Below are positions 43,727 through 54,671 of a stretch of 64,000 nt of DNA, piece after piece. The notes beneath the pieces were generated by a model. The model did no database searches, had not been told where the DNA came from, and saw only the letters and a list, made by a program, of their open reading frames with translations. How positions within the stretch are numbered: position 1 is the stretch's first letter; every line of letters starts with the position of its first letter. Both the position numbers and the translations under genes were made by a program. Source of the DNA: Candidatus Nitrospira nitrosa (GTDB lineage: Bacteria; Nitrospirota; Nitrospiria; Nitrospirales; Nitrospiraceae); contig NZ_CZQA01000008.1 of NCBI RefSeq assembly GCF_001458735.1, positions 1 to 64,000 on the forward strand. The letters are read 5' to 3'.

Positions 43727-45034
<1,308 letters not shown>

Positions 45035-46465
45035 TTAGACAATCAGCTTGTTTTTCAACAACGCATTCACCTTGCCGGGATTCGCCTTCCCCCCACTTGC
45101 CTTCATCACCTGACCAACAAGAAATCCTAAGACCTGCGGCTTCCCTTCCTTGAACTGCCCAACCTGCACCGGATTCTTACTCAAAACCTCGTCGATGATC
45201 TTCTGTAGCGCCCCTTCATCTGAGACCTGCGTCAACCCTTTTTCCTGCACAATCTGTTGCGGGGTCTTGCCGCTACGATAGAGCTCGGGAAAAATCTCAC
45301 GAGCGACTTTTAAGCTGATCACCCCTTTATCCACCATCGTCAACAGATCGATAAGTCGATCAGGCGAGACCGGCGACACGGCGATATCGGTCCCCGAGTT
45401 ATTCAATTCTCGGGTTAATTCCCCCATCACCCAATTACTCACGGTTTTAGGGTCTTTGAACAGCTTCAGGCAGGACTCAAAGTAATCCGCCATGCCTTTC
45501 GATGTCGTGATCACGCCCGCATCGTACTCTGGAAGACCATACTCGGTGATAAATCGATGGGTACGCACGGCTGGCAATTCCGGTAATGACGATCGAAATC
45601 CCTCGATCCAGTCCTCGTTCAACTGCAGCGGTACCAAATCCGGATCAGGGAAGTATCGATAGTCATGGGCCTCCTCTTTAGAGCGCATCACTGCCGTTTC
45701 ACCCCGATCAATGTTCCAAAGTCTGGTCTCCTGATAGATCTTGCCTCCCTCATTCAGGACCTTGGTCTGCCGTTTGATTTCATACTCGACCGCATCCTTC
45801 ACATATTTGAAGGAATTGATATTCTTGAGCTCAACCTTCGTCCCGAACTCCCGTTGGCCAACCGGACGCAATGACAAGTTTGGCTCACAACGGAAACTCC
45901 CTTCTTCCATGTTCCCATCGCACACATCCAGATACATCAGCACATCGCGCAACCCTTTCAGATAGGCTACCACCTCATCCGCTGAACTCATGTCCGGTTC
46001 CGTCACGATCTCCAGCAGCGGTGTGCCCGCACGATTCAAATCCACACGGCTTCCCGCCGTCCCAGCTCCGTGTACGTTTTTCCCCGCGTCTTCTTCCAAG
46101 TGCGCTCGCCGAACTCGAACTCGTTTTGCAACCGTCCCGACAACGACCTCAATCCAGCCATGCTGGCAGATCGGATCCTCGTATTGAGAAATCTGGTACC
46201 CCTTGGGCAAATCCGGGTAGAAATAGTTCTTTCTTGCGAATCGATTGTTTGCCGTGATCGTACAGTTCAACGCCAATCCGGCACGAACCGCCATTTCGAT
46301 CGCCGTTCGATTGATCACGGGCAAGCTGCCTGGGAGACCAAGACAGACAGGACAAGTCTGGCTGTTCGCGGAGAGCCCGAAGGTCGTACCGCACCCGCAG
46401 AACATTTTGGAGTTGGTCCGCAGTTGTGCATGGACCTCCACCCCGATCACCGCCTCAAACATCAT
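45035..46465 (-). CDS. gatB: Aspartyl/glutamyl-tRNA amidotransferase subunit B
   Basis: A 476-residue subunit of GatCAB, which activates and amidates Glu-tRNAGln or Asp-tRNAAsn. Features are [20 protein letters not shown], zinc cysteines FCGCGTTFG and [32 protein letters not shown], and the C-terminal YqeY-like domain with [20 protein letters not shown]. The ATG overlaps the YtxH-like stop as ATGA. GatA and GatC are encoded upstream in the same run, split by small genes. Confidence 0.96.
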   Translation of the reverse strand: MMFEAVIGVEVHAQLRTNSKMFCGCGTTFGLSANSQTCPVCLGLPGSLPVINRTAIEMAVRAGLALNCTITANNRFARKNYFYPDLPKGYQISQYEDPICQHGWIEVVVGTVAKRVRVRRAHLEEDAGKNVHGAGTAGSRVDLNRAGTPLLEIVTEPDMSSADEVVAYLKGLRDVLMYLDVCDGNMEEGSFRCEPNLSLRPVGQREFGTKVELKNINSFKYVKDAVEYEIKRQTKVLNEGGKIYQETRLWNIDRGETAVMRSKEEAHDYRYFPDPDLVPLQLNEDWIEGFRSSLPELPAVRTHRFITEYGLPEYDAGVITTSKGMADYFESCLKLFKDPKTVSNWVMGELTRELNNSGTDIAVSPVSPDRLIDLLTMVDKGVISLKVAREIFPELYRSGKTPQQIVQEKGLTQVSDEGALQKIIDEVLSKNPVQVGQFKEGKPQVLGFLVGQVMKASGGKANPGKVNALLKNKLIV

Positions 46466-46785
46466 CCGCGCTCCGCTCCCTCATCTTGGACGTGTCCTCG
46501 TTCGCGTTTCATCGCCTCACGTCCGGCATCGAAGGCATCCCGCAGCACCGACCGTTTCGACTCGACGAACTCCCTGCCCTGATCGACGGCTTCTTCAAAC
46601 ACCTCACCAGCCCGACCAGCGAGATCTCGCAAATCGGTTTCCGCACGACGAGCATACCCTCGCAGTCGGTCACGCGACTCACTGCCCGTTTGGGGGGCCA
46701 GCAATAGTCCCATCACCGCACCCATGGCCGCACCGCTGAGAAACGCCAACAACACCGCCGTTGAAGCTCCCCGTTCATCCGCCAT
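46462..46785 (-). CDS. YtxH domain protein
   Basis: A 107-residue small membrane-associated protein. The YtxH Gly-rich membrane segment is [20 protein letters not shown] followed by the typical [11 protein letters not shown]. The rest is an amphipathic charged helix ([20 protein letters not shown]). The family is linked to general stress in some bacteria; no biochemical role is known. The ATG at 46785 has GGGAGG upstream and overlaps the DUF948 gene by 11 bases; the stop overlaps gatB. Confidence 0.85.
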   Translation of the reverse strand: MADERGASTAVLLAFLSGAAMGAVMGLLLAPQTGSESRDRLRGYARRAETDLRDLAGRAGEVFEEAVDQGREFVESKRSVLRDAFDAGREAMKRERGHVQDEGAERG

Positions 46786-47182
46786 TGTGTGTCCCTCCCT
46801 CATGTTTCATGCGTTCCCGTACGACGTGCGTTGCGGCCTTGACGCCGGCAACCATACTCGCCACATTGCTCAATAGCGTTCCGCCTGAACCGCAGACAAC
46901 AGTATGTACTTGCCGCACCGATTCACCAACCTCGCCTACGGCGTGCAGCAAGACCGATGCATGCTCGACACCCTCACGGGCCTGACTCGTCACGTCATTG
47001 AGGTTCTGGCTCACCGCACGCAATTCAGCCACAAGAGCCGGCAACTCCGTATTCATCTTCGCCAACAGTTGTTCGGACTCGGCAACAGTCTTTCGAATCT
47101 GCATCAAAACAGGCACGAGATATCCAACCAGCACTGCAAATACGACGGCGACGAGGAGTGCCGCAATTTCAACGATCGTCAT
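46775..47182 (-). CDS. DUF948 domain protein
   Basis: A 135-residue protein with an N-terminal membrane span (IVEIAALLVAVVFAVLVGYL) and a long helix typical of DUF948 (QIRKTVAESEQLLAKMNTEL, LVAELRAVSQNLNDVTSQA). The C-terminus faces the cytoplasm or periplasm; topology is not decided by the sequence. DUF948 and YtxH genes are commonly paired, as here. It follows gatA after 72 bases. Confidence 0.83.
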   Translation of the reverse strand: MTIVEIAALLVAVVFAVLVGYLVPVLMQIRKTVAESEQLLAKMNTELPALVAELRAVSQNLNDVTSQAREGVEHASVLLHAVGEVGESVRQVHTVVCGSGGTLLSNVASMVAGVKAATHVVRERMKHEGGTHNGG

Positions 47183-47254
47183 AGTTGCCTCTCCTCCTGG
47201 TCAGTCATTGCATTCATCTCACTCATGACCCCATTTCTTTTTATCACCTTCGTC

Positions 47255-48721
47255 TTACCGTAGATTTGGCTTCTGGCGATGCCAGGCTGTGGATTGCTCA
47301 TAGGCGTGTGCGGCGCGGAGCATCAGATCTTCCTCAAACGCCCGCCCAATCAGTTGGAGCCCGATCGGAAGCCCTGCCTTGGTGAATCCACAAGGCAGCG
47401 CGATCGCCGGCAACCCTGCCAGATTCACCGAGATCGTGAAAATATCTGACAGATACATCTGCAACGGATCTTCGCTTTTCTCGCCAAGCTTGAAGGCCGG
47501 TGTCGGCGTTGCCGGAGTGATAATGAGGTCTACCTCCTTAAATGCGGCGTCGAAATCCTGACAGACTAACGTGCGCACAGCCTGCGCCTTCCCATAGTAG
47601 GCGTCATAATATCCTGCGCTGAGCACATACGTACCAAGCATAATTCGACGTTTGACTTCCGACCCGAACCCTTCCTGCCTCGTTTTCAGATACAGTTCCA
47701 GCAGGTCTTTCGTTTCCTTGGCACGGAACCCAAATTTCACGCCGTCGAACCGGGCAAGATTTGAGCTAGCCTCCGCTGTTGCAATCACGTAATAAACCGC
47801 CACTGCAGCGTCAGTTCTGGGTAGACGGATCTCCTTGATCTCGGCACCAAGGTGCTTCAATTCCCCGATGGCGGCTCGGACGGCCTGCTCGACCTCCGGA
47901 TCAAGTCCCTCGGTGAAAAATTCCACCGGCACACCGACCTTTAGGTTTTTGAGGTCACGCTTCTGTAACGCTTTCACGTAGTCCGGCACCGGACGATCAA
48001 CCGAGGTGGAATCCATCGGATCATGGCCGGCAATGGCTTGGAGAAGAAACGCCGCATCAGGCACATTGCGTGTGATCGGCCCAATCTGATCGAGCGACGA
48101 GGCAAACGCCACAAGACCATACCGTGACACACGTCCGTACGTCGGCTTCACCCCCACCACGCCGCAGAATGCGGCCGGCTGCCTGATCGACCCCCCGGTG
48201 TCGGACCCAAGTGCCGCCACACATTCTTCCGCGGCCACCGCCGCTGCCGATCCTCCACTCGATCCGCCCGGCACACAGTGAAGATTCCACGGATTTCGGC
48301 TGGGGCCAAATGCAGAGTTCTCTGTCGATGACCCCATGGCGAACTCATCCAGATTGGTCTTGCCCACCAAGATGTACTCCTCCGAGCGCAGCCTCGAAAC
48401 GACCGTCGCATCGTATGGTGGAACAAAACTTTGTAACATTCGAGAGCTACAGGTCGTAGGCACACCATCTGTGCAGATGTTATCCTTCACTGCGAGCGGC
48501 ATCCCTGTCAGCGGATGAGTCTTTCTCCACACTTTGAGCTTTTGATCCAAACACTCCGCCTGCTGATAGGCAGCCTCTTTCGTTTGAGTGACAAAGGCCT
48601 TCACCTTCGGTTCCACCTGACTGATTCGGAGAAAATAGGCGCGCACGATCTCCGTCGCGGTCACTTCCCCTGCCGTGAATTTCTTATGAAGCTCAACGAG
48701 ACCTAGTTTTTGGAGAGACAT
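47255..48721 (-). CDS. gatA: Aspartyl/glutamyl-tRNA amidotransferase subunit A
   Basis: A 488-residue amidase-signature enzyme that releases ammonia from glutamine for GatB. The Ser-cisSer-Lys triad is visible: Lys in [12 protein letters not shown], cis-Ser in [16 protein letters not shown] and the nucleophile in [31 protein letters not shown] and [20 protein letters not shown] lie in the C-terminal part. The ATG at 48721 (MSLQKLG) fits family starts; the frame runs to 48751. Confidence 0.95.
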   Translation of the reverse strand: MSLQKLGLVELHKKFTAGEVTATEIVRAYFLRISQVEPKVKAFVTQTKEAAYQQAECLDQKLKVWRKTHPLTGMPLAVKDNICTDGVPTTCSSRMLQSFVPPYDATVVSRLRSEEYILVGKTNLDEFAMGSSTENSAFGPSRNPWNLHCVPGGSSGGSAAAVAAEECVAALGSDTGGSIRQPAAFCGVVGVKPTYGRVSRYGLVAFASSLDQIGPITRNVPDAAFLLQAIAGHDPMDSTSVDRPVPDYVKALQKRDLKNLKVGVPVEFFTEGLDPEVEQAVRAAIGELKHLGAEIKEIRLPRTDAAVAVYYVIATAEASSNLARFDGVKFGFRAKETKDLLELYLKTRQEGFGSEVKRRIMLGTYVLSAGYYDAYYGKAQAVRTLVCQDFDAAFKEVDLIITPATPTPAFKLGEKSEDPLQMYLSDIFTISVNLAGLPAIALPCGFTKAGLPIGLQLIGRAFEEDLMLRAAHAYEQSTAWHRQKPNLR

Positions 48722-48791
48722 GACATGCTCATGACCAACGGGTATTCGCACAACAAACCGACACCGGCATCCAGTGCCGGGGTTGGGTCGG

Positions 48792-49148
48792 TTAGCTCCC
48801 CGTCACAATTCGATTTTTCTCATTCACGCGCACGATCTTGGGCACGTGCTTCTTGATTTCTTCTTCACCATAATACTCGTAACAAAAGATGATGATTTGG
48901 TCCCCGACTGCCGCTTTCCTGGCTGTGGGGCCGTTGAGAATAATTTCTCCCTTTCCTCGCGCCCCGTTAATGGCATAGGTCATGAATCGTTCGCCGTTAT
49001 TCAGGTTTGAGCAGACAATAGCCTCGTATGGCAGAATGCCTGCCGCCTCCATCAAGTCTTGATCGATCGTCAAACTTCCTTCGTACTCGAGGTGGGCTCC
49101 AGTCACCGTCGCACGGTGAATCTTCGAACGTAACATTTGTCGAAACAT
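48792..49148 (-). CDS. panD: Aspartate 1-decarboxylase
   Basis: A 118-residue pyruvoyl enzyme making beta-alanine for pantothenate and CoA. The self-cleavage site is EYEGSLTID (Gly-Ser, residues near 24-25), which generates the pyruvoyl group; [30 protein letters not shown] and [18 protein letters not shown] are diagnostic. It lies between gatC and gatA, an unusual placement; panB and panC are not in the window. Confidence 0.95.
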   Translation of the reverse strand: MFRQMLRSKIHRATVTGAHLEYEGSLTIDQDLMEAAGILPYEAIVCSNLNNGERFMTYAINGARGKGEIILNGPTARKAAVGDQIIIFCYEYYGEEEIKKHVPKIVRVNEKNRIVTGS

Positions 49149-49219
49149 GTATTGCCTCGTCCTCCGTCGATTGTCAGAATCTCATCCAGAATGGTTACGG
49201 ATGAGACGGTCATGGACGG

Positions 49220-49513
49220 TTAACGTTCCTCTATGATTTTGGGAACGACAAATCCATCCGATTCACGTTCCGGCGCATTAGCCAACGCTTTTTCCACCGG
49301 CAACGAGAGACGCACAAGATCCTCTCTGAACACATTCAGTTGCCCGGTAACGGTCGCCGTCGGTTCAATGCCGGTGGTGTCATACTGCTTCAACTTGTCG
49401 ACATGGGTAAGAATTTGAGTCAACTGTTTGGCGAATGTTTCCTTTTCAGCAGCCGTCACGGCTAACCTGGCTAGCTGCGCCACTTTTTCAACATCCTGCT
49501 GCGTGATCTCCAT
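49220..49513 (-). CDS. gatC: Aspartyl/glutamyl-tRNA amidotransferase subunit C
   Basis: A 97-residue stabilising subunit of GatCAB that wraps GatA and GatB. Recognised by MEITQQDVEKVAQLARLAVT, FAKQLTQILTHVDKLKQYDT and the later VFREDLVRLSLPVEKALANA. It is separated from gatA by panD but transcribed in the same direction, 73 bases downstream of glmS. Confidence 0.94.
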   Translation of the reverse strand: MEITQQDVEKVAQLARLAVTAAEKETFAKQLTQILTHVDKLKQYDTTGIEPTATVTGQLNVFREDLVRLSLPVEKALANAPERESDGFVVPKIIEER

Positions 49514-49586
49514 CCGTCTCTCTTCTTTAGAAGATGTTCAACATGGTCTTCCAGCAAGGCCGCTGGAAGCCATTTTCAACATCCGT

Positions 49587-51416
49587 TTATTCCACCGTCA
49601 CACTTTTCGCAAGATTCCTCGGCTGATCCACATCCGCACCTCGCAACACGGCAATATGGTACGCCAGGAGCTGAAGCGGAATCGTAAACAACATCGGAGA
49701 GATCAGTGCATGGGTATCCGGCACCGTAAACACCGCATCCGCGATCTTCCCGAGTTCTCGCTCTCCTTCAGCCACGAATGCGATCACGGGGGCATGTCGC
49801 GCCTTGACCTCCATGAGATTACTCACTGTTTTGTCATACAGTCGATCGCGAGGCGCCAACACCACAACCGGCATATCCTTGTCGATCAATGCGATCGGGC
49901 CATGCTTCATCTCCCCTGCCGCATAGCCTTCGGCATGAATGTAGGAAATTTCTTTGAGTTTTAGTGCGCCTTCCAGCGCGATCGGATAATTGATTCCGCG
50001 CCCCAAGAAGAGAAAATTCCGTTTCTTGTAGTAGCGCTTGGCAATCGCCACGATTTCAGCTTCCCGCTGTAGCACACTCTCAACCAGGACCGGCAACCGC
50101 ACGAGCCGATCAAGCCAGGCCTGACCATCCGCTACCTTCATCACATTCCGAACTCGCGCGAAATGCAAGGCCAGGAGATAGAGCGCCGTGAGCTGCGCAG
50201 TGAACGCCTTCGTCGAGGCCACGCCGATCTCCGGCCCGCAATGGGTATACAGAACTCCATCCGACTCACGGGCCAACGTACTCCCAACCACGTTCACAAT
50301 GGACACGACACGCGCCCCCTTGGCCTTGGCCTCTCGTGCAGCGGCAAGCGTATCGGCCGTCTCACCGGATTGGGAGATTGTAATAAACAAATCCTTCTTA
50401 CCGACAAGCGGATCACGATAGCGAAACTCGCTGCCAATATCCACCTGAACCGGCGTCCGGACCATTTCCTCAAACAGATACTTCCCGACCTGACCGGCAT
50501 GCCAGGACGTTCCACAAGCCACGATCCAGATCCGCTCCAAAGACGCGAATTCTTTCGGTGTCAACCCAATGTCCGGGAGATCCGCCTCTCCCGTTTCATA
50601 GGAATACCGCCCTCGCATGGTATCCAAAATGGTCTGCGGCTGTTCATGAATCTCTTTCAGCATGAAGTGCGGATAGCCGCTCTTCTCGGCTGCAGACGCA
50701 TCCCATGTGATCTTCGACGCCTTTCGCGAGACAGTCTGCCCATCAAAATCGGTCAGTTGCACATCGCCTTGGGTAACGACCGCCACGTCCCCTTCTTCGA
50801 GATAGGTCACTTCCCGCGTATGCGCCAGCATAGCCATGACATCCGAGGCGATATAGGATGCATGCGCCGTCCGACCGACGACCAACGGACAGCCTGACCG
50901 TGCAGCAATCAAGGTTCCCGGCTCCCGCTCCGACATCACCGCCAGCGCGTAACTGCCTTTCACGTCTTTTGTCGCCAAACGCACAGCATCGGCTAGCTTA
51001 TTGCCTTTCTGAAGATATTTATCGATCAAATGGGCAACGACCTCCGTATCGGTCTCTGAGACAAACTTATAGCCGTCCTTCTCGAGCTGCTGTTTCAGCT
51101 GCTGGTAGTTTTCAATAATTCCGTTGTGCACCAACACACAGCCCTTAGATCGATGCGGATGGGCATTCTGCTCCGAGGGCTTGCCGTGCGTCGCCCACCG
51201 AGTATGGCCGATACCGACCGTTCCCGTGAGCCCATTGGCCTTGAGAGCGTTCTGAAGATTCACTAGCTTGCCGACACTCCGCTTGACGGCGATTTTCTCT
51301 CCCTGTAATACGGCTACACCCGATGAATCATAGCCGCGGTACTCTAACTTGGATAATCCTCCTATAAGAATCGGCACGGCTTCCTGGTTGCCGACATATC
51401 CAATGATTCCACACAT
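49587..51416 (-). CDS. glmS: Glucosamine-6-phosphate synthase (isomerising)
   Basis: A 609-residue enzyme converting fructose 6-phosphate and glutamine into glucosamine 6-phosphate, first step to UDP-GlcNAc. The class II glutaminase domain begins MCGIIGYVGNQEAV with catalytic Cys1 after Met removal, and has GIGHTRWATHGKPSEQNAHP. Two SIS isomerase domains follow (IVACGTSWHAGQVGKYLFEE; FLFLGRGINYPIALEGALKL), and the C-terminal DQPRNLAKSVTVE ends exactly as in the family. It pairs with glmU just upstream. No glmS ribozyme is apparent in the 58-base spacer. Confidence 0.97.
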   Translation of the reverse strand: MCGIIGYVGNQEAVPILIGGLSKLEYRGYDSSGVAVLQGEKIAVKRSVGKLVNLQNALKANGLTGTVGIGHTRWATHGKPSEQNAHPHRSKGCVLVHNGIIENYQQLKQQLEKDGYKFVSETDTEVVAHLIDKYLQKGNKLADAVRLATKDVKGSYALAVMSEREPGTLIAARSGCPLVVGRTAHASYIASDVMAMLAHTREVTYLEEGDVAVVTQGDVQLTDFDGQTVSRKASKITWDASAAEKSGYPHFMLKEIHEQPQTILDTMRGRYSYETGEADLPDIGLTPKEFASLERIWIVACGTSWHAGQVGKYLFEEMVRTPVQVDIGSEFRYRDPLVGKKDLFITISQSGETADTLAAAREAKAKGARVVSIVNVVGSTLARESDGVLYTHCGPEIGVASTKAFTAQLTALYLLALHFARVRNVMKVADGQAWLDRLVRLPVLVESVLQREAEIVAIAKRYYKKRNFLFLGRGINYPIALEGALKLKEISYIHAEGYAAGEMKHGPIALIDKDMPVVVLAPRDRLYDKTVSNLMEVKARHAPVIAFVAEGERELGKIADAVFTVPDTHALISPMLFTIPLQLLAYHIAVLRGADVDQPRNLAKSVTVE

Positions 51417-51474
51417 GACAATACCTCGGCTTAAAATGGTTGGCAGACAACTACGCGCCGCTATCGTTCCGCGA

Positions 51475-53070
51475 TCAGCCCTTCGATGACCGCCCAGCCC
51501 TTTTCTTGGACTTCGCCGCAGTGTTCTGTTTTTTTACCCTTACATGCTTCGCAGGGATCTTGACGGAAGCTACACTGGGTGCAGTCCTTTCCAACAAGGC
51601 CCGTCGTTTGGCCACCCATCCCATTCGATTGGTCTGAGGAACCCGGGCGATCGCCAGTGAATCGGCCGGCACATTCTGTGTGACGGTCGTCCCTGCGGCG
51701 ATCACTGCGCCCTCCCCGATCGTCACCGGCGCAACAAGCTGAGTATCACTCCCCAGAAATACATTCTTCCCAATCACCGTGTGATACTTTTTCTGGCCAT
51801 CATAGTTACAGGTGATCGTACCAGCACCGATATTCACTCCTTCAGCAATCGTGGCGTCCCCCAAGTAACTGAGATGATTGGCTTTGGACCCCTCGCCCAA
51901 CTCGGTCTTTTTCATTTCGACAAAATTTCCGACTTTCGCTCGTCGCCTCACCACCACGCCAGGACGAAGATGAACAAACGGTCCCACATGTGCCTCGTCA
52001 TCAACACGCGATTGACTGAGAACAGAGGAATCTAACAGCTCAACATGATTGCCGATTCTACAATCGGTGATCCGAACCCCTGAGCGAATCGTAGTCTCCT
52101 CACCAATCACCGTGTTCCCTTCGAGTACGACGTGGGGATACAGAACCGTATCCTTGCCGATCGTGACGTCTGCATCAATCCACACGGAACCTGGGTCTCG
52201 CATTGTCACGCCGGCATCCAGCCAACGTTCACGAATCTGATGCCGAACGACCTGCTCTGCCGCTGCCAGCTGCTGTCTGGTATTGACCCCTAACCCTTCA
52301 TCGGGGTTCCGAAGCGTCACCGCAGACACACGCTGCCCTTGTGAAACTGCCATCCGCACGATATCCGTCAGGTAGTATTCACCCTGTGCATTGTCGGGCT
52401 CCAGCTTATCGAGCGCCTCAAAGAGAAACGCGCCGGACACCACATATGTACCCACATTGATTTCCTTGGTCGCACGCTCTGTCGGAGTGGCATCGCGATC
52501 TTCGACAATCTTCAGCACGTCCAAGGACGAATGCGCTTGCTCCCCCTGGTCTGCTTGACGACGAATCACCCGCCCGTAGCCACTGGGATCATCCAAGATC
52601 GCCGTCAGAATGGTGACGGTTGCCCCCTCTCGTTGATGAACAGTGAGAAGCTCGCGCACGGTGGATTCCTTCAACAAGGGGGTATCACCGTTTAGAATAA
52701 GATAGTGTACAGGACCCGCTGTACCATCTTGAGAGAACACGGAACGGCTTTGCATGACCGCATGGCCGGTCCCCAGCTGTTGCGCCTGTTCGACGATACG
52801 CACCGCCTGTGCTCCCGGCGTGCCGGTGATCCCCGCCTCAATGATCCGCCGAACCTTTTCCGCTTGATGCCCAACGACGACCGCGATTCGCTGACCTGCC
52901 ACTCGAAGCGCCACATCCACCGCGTACTGCACCATCGGCTTCCCTGCAACCTGATGCAACACTTTGACATGGTTGGACTTCATTCGCTTACCCAACCCAG
53001 CTGCCATCACGATCACCCCAAGACCGGCAATAGGGGAATCCATTGCCTGCTGATCAGCCATTGATGTCAT
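51475..53070 (-). CDS. glmU: Bifunctional GlmU (N-acetyltransferase / uridylyltransferase)
   Basis: About 531 residues. The N-terminal uridylyltransferase domain has VIVMAAGLGKRMKSNHVKVL and LILNGDTPLLKES. The C-terminal left-handed beta-helix acetyltransferase has repeated hexapeptides (GNTVIGEETTIRSGVRIT, VEMKKTELGEGSKANHLSYL, GAGTITCNYDGQKKYHT). It makes UDP-GlcNAc for peptidoglycan and LPS. The last about 45 residues (KIPAKHVRVKKQNTAAKSKK) are a basic tail absent from the compact family. Several in-frame ATGs exist; the one at 53070 has GAGGAG at suitable distance. Confidence 0.93.
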   Translation of the reverse strand: MTSMADQQAMDSPIAGLGVIVMAAGLGKRMKSNHVKVLHQVAGKPMVQYAVDVALRVAGQRIAVVVGHQAEKVRRIIEAGITGTPGAQAVRIVEQAQQLGTGHAVMQSRSVFSQDGTAGPVHYLILNGDTPLLKESTVRELLTVHQREGATVTILTAILDDPSGYGRVIRRQADQGEQAHSSLDVLKIVEDRDATPTERATKEINVGTYVVSGAFLFEALDKLEPDNAQGEYYLTDIVRMAVSQGQRVSAVTLRNPDEGLGVNTRQQLAAAEQVVRHQIRERWLDAGVTMRDPGSVWIDADVTIGKDTVLYPHVVLEGNTVIGEETTIRSGVRITDCRIGNHVELLDSSVLSQSRVDDEAHVGPFVHLRPGVVVRRRAKVGNFVEMKKTELGEGSKANHLSYLGDATIAEGVNIGAGTITCNYDGQKKYHTVIGKNVFLGSDTQLVAPVTIGEGAVIAAGTTVTQNVPADSLAIARVPQTNRMGWVAKRRALLERTAPSVASVKIPAKHVRVKKQNTAAKSKKRAGRSSKG

Positions 53071-53126
53071 GCGCTGCATACTCCTCATAATGAGCGTTTC
53101 TCAAAGGAATCATCGGGGAATTCGAT

Positions 53127-53792
53127 TTATCCGATCGGCACGCCAACATCCGGCTGTTTAATCTGACTCCACTTCGCCTCCGCCAACGCTGAGGCCATGG
53201 CACCGGTCGGTGTGTACAACCCCCCCGATACAATCAGCTTCATCGCCTCTTCAATACTGATGTCAACCGACGTGACCTCCCGTTCCGGCACCAGCAGAAA
53301 ATAGCCCGACGTGGGGTTGGGAGAAGTCGGCACATACACATGGATCAATGTATCTTCCCCCAAAGCCGTCGTCTCACCTTTCGTCATGCCCGTCACGAAG
53401 GCAAAACAATAATGACCATTCTTGGGAAACTGGATCAAGACCACACGCCGGTATGACCCTCGCTCCGAAAATGAGAGAATATCCATCATGGACTTCAAGG
53501 TCGAATAAATTCCTCGGACCAGGGGTAACCGATTGAGCCAATCCTCCCAGTGACTGACGATCTGGCGTCCTATGAAATTGGCCGCAAACAACCCAACCAA
53601 GAAAATCAGCAACACCAATGTCACGATCCCGAGCCCGGGAATGTAGTGATCGGGCACCAGCTCAGCCATCGCATCGCCCAAAATACCGTCCAGTGCTACA
53701 AACAGAGTTTTCAGAACGAGAATCGTACCCCAAATAGGGGTGACAAGCAGGAGTCCTGTCAGGAAATATCGCCTCAAAGCCGTCTTAAGCAT
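53127..53792 (-). CDS. DUF502 family membrane protein
   Basis: A 221-residue protein with two N-terminal membrane spans (YFLTGLLLVTPIWGTILVL; PGLGIVTLVLLIFLVGLFAA) and the DUF502 motifs FIGRQIVSHWEDWLNRLPLV, RGIYSTLKSMMDILSF, FPKNGHYCFAFVTG and PTSPNPTSGYFLLVPEREV. The function of the family is not established. It is the first gene of the minus-strand housekeeping run, divergent from tmk, and 38-56 bases before glmU. Confidence 0.9.
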   Translation of the reverse strand: MLKTALRRYFLTGLLLVTPIWGTILVLKTLFVALDGILGDAMAELVPDHYIPGLGIVTLVLLIFLVGLFAANFIGRQIVSHWEDWLNRLPLVRGIYSTLKSMMDILSFSERGSYRRVVLIQFPKNGHYCFAFVTGMTKGETTALGEDTLIHVYVPTSPNPTSGYFLLVPEREVTSVDISIEEAMKLIVSGGLYTPTGAMASALAEAKWSQIKQPDVGVPIG

Positions 53793-53930
53793 AAGAAAAT
53801 CAGCCCATCCTCATGGGAGAACGATCCGTGATTCATCTTACAGAGTACCGAACAAACGTCGCAAGCGTTTTCTTGTTAATTTCAATGGGTTATACACACA
53901 AACGAGAAGGATCCCTGAATAGGTTCCATC

Positions 53931-53959
53931 TTGCTATTCCCCGCAACCTGACTTAGGAT
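53931..53959 (+). promoter_or_regulatory. Candidate promoter for the tmk operon
   Basis: TTGCTA (53931-53936) and TAGGAT (53954-53959) are 17 bases apart in the divergent DUF502-tmk spacer, 34 bases before the tmk ATG. Both hexamers are moderate matches to sigma-70 consensus. Confidence 0.28.
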
Positions 53960-53993
53960 CCGCTTTCAAAAACGCGTGCGAAGAAAAACATTG

Positions 53994-54668
53994 ATGAGTC
54001 CTGCCACACAAAAACCATCCGGTATCTTCATCACGCTGGAAGGCGGCGAAGGAAGCGGCAAAACAACCCAGGCCCGCAGGCTTTGTGACTGGTTGATAGC
54101 GCAGGGCCAGCGCGTCCTCCACACCCGAGAGCCGGGAGGAACACTTCTCGCTGAACGATTACGCAGCCTCCTCCTCGACCATTCCTCAGAAACCATTGCC
54201 CCGGAAACCGAGGCGTGGCTCATCCTTGCGGCCAGGCGCCAACATGTCGATCATGTGATCAAGCCGGCGCTCCAACAGGGCATGATCGTCGTGTGCGACC
54301 GCTTCTCGGACTCGACCATGGCCTATCAAGGCTATGGGCGTGGATTGGACCTCCGAACCTTGCGTACCATGAACAAGTGGGCAACCGGAAAACTTGTTCC
54401 GCATCTGACGCTGCTCTTCGACGTGCCGGTCCGTATCGGACTGACGCGACGCCGAAGCCAACGCTCTTCCCAGAATCGTCTTGATCGAGAAGTGACACAA
54501 TTCCACGAGAAGGTACGAGCTGGATTTCGGACCCTCGCCCGGAAAGAGCCCCGGCGTATGATTGTCTTTGATGCCTCTCTTCCTCTAGAGTCCGTCCAGC
54601 AGAACGTGGAGGAAGTCATCACACGTTGGCTCAACACTCGCCGCACACAACAGTTGCGGCGGCGATAG
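53994..54668 (+). CDS. tmk: Thymidylate kinase
   Basis: A 224-residue enzyme phosphorylating dTMP to dTDP. The P-loop is ITLEGGEGSGKTTQARRL, the DR(Y/H) motif appears as VVCDRFSDSTMAYQGYGRG, and THTREPGGTLLAERLR-type residues LHTREPGG are present near residue 40. The LID region is TRRRSQRSSQNRLDRE. I use the ATG at 53994 (MSPATQ); a GTG at 53976 would add six basic residues. holB starts 3 bases after its stop, a frequent pairing. Confidence 0.94.
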   Translation: MSPATQKPSGIFITLEGGEGSGKTTQARRLCDWLIAQGQRVLHTREPGGTLLAERLRSLLLDHSSETIAPETEAWLILAARRQHVDHVIKPALQQGMIVVCDRFSDSTMAYQGYGRGLDLRTLRTMNKWATGKLVPHLTLLFDVPVRIGLTRRRSQRSSQNRLDREVTQFHEKVRAGFRTLARKEPRRMIVFDASLPLESVQQNVEEVITRWLNTRRTQQLRRR

Positions 54669-54671
54669 TCT

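Noticed and set aside
50163-50897. Plus-strand open frame of 244 codons opposite glmS
   Set aside because: glmS is complete and convincing on the minus strand; the opposite frame has no recognisable motif.
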